Shown here piece after piece: positions 59,786 through 64,000 of a stretch of 64,000 nucleotides of DNA. The notes under the pieces were generated by a model that made no database searches, had not been told where the DNA came from, and saw nothing but the letters and a program-made list of their open reading frames with translations. A program made the position numbers and the translations under genes. Each line of letters starts with the position of its first letter. Positions within the stretch are counted from its first letter, which is position 1. The stretch is from assembly GCF_009760925.1 (NCBI RefSeq), contig NZ_VRLV01000001.1:434001-498000 (forward strand), in the 5' to 3' direction. Source of the stretch: Nonomuraea typhae (GTDB taxonomy: Bacteria; Actinomycetota; Actinomycetes; Streptosporangiales; Streptosporangiaceae).

Positions 59786-60862
59786 ATGAGGGTGGTCCTC
59801 GCCGGTGGCGGGACGGCCGGGCACATCGAGCCCGCACTCGCCCTAGCGGACACGCTGCGCGGGATCGACCCGGGCATCGGCATCACCTGCATGGGCACCG
59901 ACCAGGGCCTGGAGACCCGGCTGGTGCCCGCCCGGGGCTACGACCTCGAGCTCGTGCCCGCCGTACCCCTGCCGCGCTCGATCACCCCGCAGCTGCTCGC
60001 CATGCCCGGCCGCCTGGCCGGGGCCGTCAACGCCGCCGCCGCCGTCCTGGATCGGGCCAAAGCCGATGTCCTCGTCGGTTTCGGTGGCTATGTGGCCACT
60101 CCCGCCTATCTGGCCGCCAAGCGGCGCGGCGTGCCGATCATCGTGCACGAGGCCAACCCCCGGCCCGGCCTGGCCAACCGGCTGGGCGCCAAGCTCACCG
60201 ACCACGTCTTCACCGGCCACCCCGACTGCACGCTGGCCAAGGCCGCCTACATCGGCACCCCGCTGCGCCGCGAGATCGTCCACCTGGACCGGCTGTCGAC
60301 GGGCGACAGGGCGCGCTCGTGGTTCGGGCTGCAGACCCACCGCCCCACGCTGCTCGTCTTCGGCGGCTCCCGCGGGGCCGCGTCGATCAACCAGGCCGCC
60401 CTGGCCGCCGCCCCGGCCCTGCGCGCCGCCGGGGTGCAGGTGCTGCACGTGATCGGGCCCAGGAACACCGTCGAGCACGAGCCGCCGCCCGGCGACCCCC
60501 AGTACGTCCTGCTGCCCTACGTGGACCGCATGGACCTCGCCTACGCCGCCGCCGACCTGGTCCTGTGCCGCAGCGGCGCGCTCACCTGCGCGGAACTGAC
60601 CGCGATCGGACTGCCCGCCGCCTATGTGCCGCTGCCCCATGGCAACGGCGAGCAGCGGGTCAACGCCGTACGCATCGCCGAGGGCGGCGGGGGGCTGCTC
60701 GTCGACGATGCCGGCCTGTCATCTGATTGGATCGTCCAGAACATGTTGCCGATCCTGCGAGACCCCGAACGCGTCGCCGCCATGTCCGAGGCCGCGCTCG
60801 CGCTGGGCCGCAAGGACGCCGACACGACGCTGGCCAGGAAAGTGTTGGAGATAACCCGATGA
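59786..60862 (+). CDS. murG: UDP-GlcNAc:lipid I N-acetylglucosaminyltransferase
   Basis: A 358-residue GT-B enzyme that makes lipid II on the inner membrane face. It starts RVVLAGGGTAGHIEPALALAD and has VGFGGYVATPAYLAAKRRG, VLVFGGSRGAASIN-type and CRSGALTCAELTAIGLPAAYVPLPHG motifs. The usual HEQN loop reads HEAN (near residue 121). ATG 59786 follows GGGAG. Its stop overlaps a 19-codon mini-ORF that in turn overlaps murC. Confidence 0.95.
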   Translation: MRVVLAGGGTAGHIEPALALADTLRGIDPGIGITCMGTDQGLETRLVPARGYDLELVPAVPLPRSITPQLLAMPGRLAGAVNAAAAVLDRAKADVLVGFGGYVATPAYLAAKRRGVPIIVHEANPRPGLANRLGAKLTDHVFTGHPDCTLAKAAYIGTPLRREIVHLDRLSTGDRARSWFGLQTHRPTLLVFGGSRGAASINQAALAAAPALRAAGVQVLHVIGPRNTVEHEPPPGDPQYVLLPYVDRMDLAYAAADLVLCRSGALTCAELTAIGLPAAYVPLPHGNGEQRVNAVRIAEGGGGLLVDDAGLSSDWIVQNMLPILRDPERVAAMSEAALALGRKDADTTLARKVLEITR

Positions 60863-60914
60863 GTCGTGGTGTGTGGGGGCGGATGGCGTTCCGCGCCATG
60901 ATGGAGGAAGCGCA

Positions 60915-60918
<4 letters not shown>
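60859..60918 (+). CDS. 19-codon mini-ORF coupling murG to murC
   Basis: ATG 60859 overlaps the murG stop (ATGA), and its TGA (60916-60918) overlaps murC's ATG 60915 in the same way. It encodes MSRGVWGRMAFRAMMEEAQ. Its 3' part carries the murC ribosome site (GGAGG, 60903-60907). Exact overlaps at both ends suggest a translational relay, possibly with a functional micro-peptide. Too short for homology. Confidence 0.55.
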
Positions 60919-62314
<1,396 letters not shown>

Positions 62315-62318
<4 letters not shown>

Positions 62319-62980
62319 GGGCCAGGACCGCCTTCATCGGGCTGCTGACCGCGGCCGTCGTGGGGACCACCGCCTGGCTGGTTTTCTACTCGCCCGTGCT
62401 GGGTGTCCGGAATGTGGAGATCGTGGGTAATCTCACAGTCCCCGCCGACCGGATCCGCCAGCAGGCCGCGATCGCCGCCCTCCACCCCATGGCCACGGTG
62501 GACCTGGCCGCCGTGGAGCACCGCATCCTGGGCATCAGGCAGCTCGCGACGGCCAGGGCCTCACGGGAGTGGCCGGCCACCCTCAAGATCTCGGTGTCGG
62601 AGCGGGTGCCGGTGGCTGTGGTGCCCGTGGACGGGGGGAAGGCCGCGCTCGTGGACAAGCACGGCGTGGTCATCGAGATACGCGCCGTCGCGCCGCCCAG
62701 CCTTCCCGTCCTGCAGCTCGGGCGGATGAACCCCGCCGACCCGGTGATGCTGGCGGTGCTGAAAGTGGTGAGCGGTCTGCCGGAGGCGCTGGCCGGGAAG
62801 GTGAAGACCGTGCAGGCGGGGTCGGCCGAGGGGATCTCGTTCGGGCTCAACGACGGGCGGACCGTGGTGTGGGGCGGGTCCGATCGGGGGGAGGAGAAGG
62901 CGCGGGTGCTGGTCTCCCTCCTCAGCCGGAAGGCGGACGTGTACGACATCAGCTCCCCGGACGTCGTGACCCTCAAGTGA
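62315..62980 (+). CDS. ftsQ: Cell division protein FtsQ
   Basis: A 221-residue bitopic division protein: a very short cytoplasmic end, one membrane helix (about residues 7-25), a POTRA domain (VRNVEIVGNLTVPADRIRQQA through LKISVSERVPVAVVPV) and an FtsQ beta domain. It recruits FtsL and the FtsW/FtsI synthase to the septum. ATG 62315 overlaps the murC stop. It ends the run of overlapping dcw genes; 915 bp separate it from ftsZ. Confidence 0.93.
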
Positions 62981-63059
62981 TCACTTTCGGTTCGTCGGGG
63001 GCTTTGTGGGTTTACGGCAGGCGGGGCTGACGCCACCCGCCGACGTGCGCTGACGTAGG

Positions 63060-63087
63060 TCGGGGGGATCGCTTCTCACGTCGGACG
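63060..63087. repeat. Dispersed 28-nt intergenic repeat, copy 2
   Basis: Matches 42847-42874 at 27 of 28 positions (TCGGGGGGATCGCTTCTCAC then T instead of C, then CGGACG). The flanks are unrelated. Confidence 0.7.
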
Positions 63088-63190
63088 GGCTGAGCGCCGT
63101 TACGGCGATCGGCGCCGGGTTGGTGTCGCACCCGGCTGGCCGCACACCTGGTCGGCCTCATGCCACGGGTGGCCTTACGCTCCGCATGCC

Positions 63191-63245
63191 CTTACGTCCC
63201 GTGTGCTTCACGCCCCGCATGGCCTTACGTCCCGTGTGCTTCACG
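63191..63245. repeat. 33-bp direct repeat in the ftsQ-ftsZ spacer
   Basis: A 22-base block starting CTTACGTCCCGTGTGC occurs at 63191-63212 and exactly 33 bp later at 63224-63245. A degenerate half copy (CTTACGCTCCGCATG) precedes it at about 63174. Confidence 0.75.
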
Positions 63246-63738
63246 GCCCCCGGCGCGGCTGCTTCCGGGCTGAGCCCTGGGCGCTGTGCCTGTCCTCCGT
63301 CCCGGTCCGGGTTGGCTGCGCTGTGCCCTCTGCCGTTGCTTCTGCGTGGTTCTGGACCAGTTGGAGCGCCATCTCCCCGCCGCCCCCTTCGTGGTCCTTC
63401 CAGCGCGGGCCTGGGCGGTCGTAGAGCCATCCTGTGGCCGGCCTGGCAAGGCGTTGCCCTCCCGCCGGTCCAGGTGTGCCGGGCGGGCGGGTCCGTGAGG
63501 GTTCCCTGCCGCGGATGGTGGGGTGTCTGGTTTAGGAGGGTTGGCGGCGGAGGGGTAGGGCAGTGGGGCGAAGTCGGTGGGTTGGGGTGGTGAGGGTTTG
63601 GGATGAGAATGGGTGGAGCCTGTCCGATCCGGGGGGCAGGGCGTGAGAGTCTGTATCCCGGAAGGAGCCCGGCCAGGCACGACGCGGGAGCGAAACGGAC
63701 AGCCCGCGACACGCCGGACGCACTTGCGGCGCGGTTAG

Positions 63739-63768
63739 TTGACCCGCGCGGAGCGCAACTCCTACTGT
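63739..63768 (+). promoter_or_regulatory. Candidate ftsZ promoter
   Basis: TTGACC (63739-63744) and TACTGT (63763-63768) are 18 bp apart, giving a leader of about 120 nt. A second perfect TTGACA (63786-63791) lies in the AT-richer stretch downstream but has no convincing -10 box at normal spacing. Confidence 0.6.
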
Positions 63769-63801
63769 CCGTATCAATCCTCAGGTTGACATAAATCTAA
63801 A

Positions 63802-63820
63802 TCTCAACTTGAGGTTGAGA
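63802..63820. promoter_or_regulatory. Inverted repeat upstream of ftsZ
   Basis: TCTCAAC (63802-63808), a 5-nt spacer and GTTGAGA (63814-63820) form a perfect 7-bp dyad in the ftsZ leader or second promoter. The half-site CTCAAC/GTTGAG is the same as in the palindrome at 5624-5639. Likely a protein site. Confidence 0.55.
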
Positions 63821-63895
63821 GTTACCCGAAGTGAGAAATGGCGGAGAACAATCCGCACCGAAATGGCAAGTCAACGAGCGGAAAGGCCCCTCGTC

Positions 63896-64000
63896 GTGGC
63901 AGCACCGCAGAACTACCTCGCGGTCATCAAGGTCGTCGGCATCGGCGGCGGCGGAGTCAACGCCGTCAACCGGATGATCGAGGAGGGACTCAAGGGCGTC
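63896..64000 (+). CDS. ftsZ: Cell division GTPase FtsZ, 3'-truncated by the window
   Basis: The first 35 codons read [21 protein letters not shown] after the start and continue [13 protein letters not shown], the invariant N-terminal nucleotide-binding segment of FtsZ. GTG 63896 has GAAAGG about 9 nt upstream. The rest lies outside the window. It follows ftsQ as in other actinobacteria but behind its own promoter region. Confidence 0.96.
   Translation, partial: MAAPQNYLAVIKVVGIGGGGVNAVNRMIEEGLKGV

Larger units (their letters stand above)
62981..63738. other. Long gene-free spacer between ftsQ and ftsZ
   Basis: About 760 bases before the ftsZ promoter region show no supported gene: open frames here overlap on both strands and lack ribosome sites and recognisable domains. 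The spacer holds the second copy of the dispersed 28-nt repeat (63060-63087), a 33-bp repeat (63191-63245) and small GC dyads such as GCCG-TTA-CGGC. Confidence 0.6.

Noticed and set aside
62981..63738. Several 60-180-codon frames in the ftsQ-ftsZ spacer
   Set aside because: Frames on both strands overlap, contain repeat translations, lack ribosome sites and show no domain; treated as non-coding.

Overview
The window is a GC-rich (roughly 70% by eye) actinobacterial chromosome segment with frequent GTG starts and dense operons. A complete division and cell-wall (dcw) cluster ends at ftsZ. Coenzyme F420-type luciferase-like oxidoreductases, a rhamnose locus, a family 9 glycosidase and a PknB-like protein point to a filamentous actinomycete. 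Streptosporangiaceae (Nonomuraea or Streptosporangium type) is my best guess, made without any database search.

Layout. 1-763: 3' part of a DUF2236 oxygenase-like gene. 767-5613: riboflavin operon (FMN riboswitch, ribD, ribE, ribM-like transporter, ribBA, ribH) followed by a PH-domain membrane protein. 5619-8674: a luciferase-like oxidoreductase behind a MerR-type promoter, a MocR regulator and a phosphoesterase. 8704-12306: a four-gene coxD/coxE/xdhC/mobA-like maturation operon for a molybdenum hydroxylase, with no structural subunits in view. 12289-14304: a membrane-anchored endonuclease/phosphatase-family protein and an F420-type oxidoreductase. 14433-15881: a Cys-containing leader peptide and a DAACS symporter with unusual cation-site residues. 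16077-22776: the L-rhamnose locus (rhaB, LacI regulator, rhaI, rhaD) with two matching operators. 23044-26593: a membrane pseudokinase and a secreted GH9 enzyme. 26722-28768: pepQ-like, efp, nusB. 28830-39186: LysR regulator, MHS transporter and a nine-gene operon that encodes every listed step from 3-hydroxyanthranilate to pyruvate and acetyl-CoA. 39197-42780: YjbR, a C39-like protease, a methyltransferase, dinB and DUF3040. 42987-47700: MoxR/DUF58/transglutaminase operon on the minus strand. 48056-64000: mraZ, rsmH, ftsL, ftsI, murE, murF, mraY, murD, ftsW, murG, murC, ftsQ and the start of ftsZ.

How it works together. The dcw genes overlap by 1-17 bases through most of the cluster. A MraZ operator with four evenly spaced boxes controls its head, and a separate promoter region precedes ftsZ. 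The 3-hydroxyanthranilate operon is linked by 4-base stop/start overlaps and faces a divergent transporter and LysR gene. The rhamnose locus is probably derepressed through two copies of TTAAAACG(T/A)(A/T)TCAA.

Most unusual are in-frame minisatellites (periods 54, 36, 33, 27 and 15 bp, all multiples of three) inside rhaD, ftsI, murE and the pseudokinase. Further tandem repeats lie in three intergenic regions. About ten genes have a TANNNT-like -10 element 5-8 nt before the start codon, which suggests leaderless transcripts. A 19-codon mini-ORF couples murG to murC. No rRNA, tRNA, CRISPR array, insertion sequence or prophage was seen.
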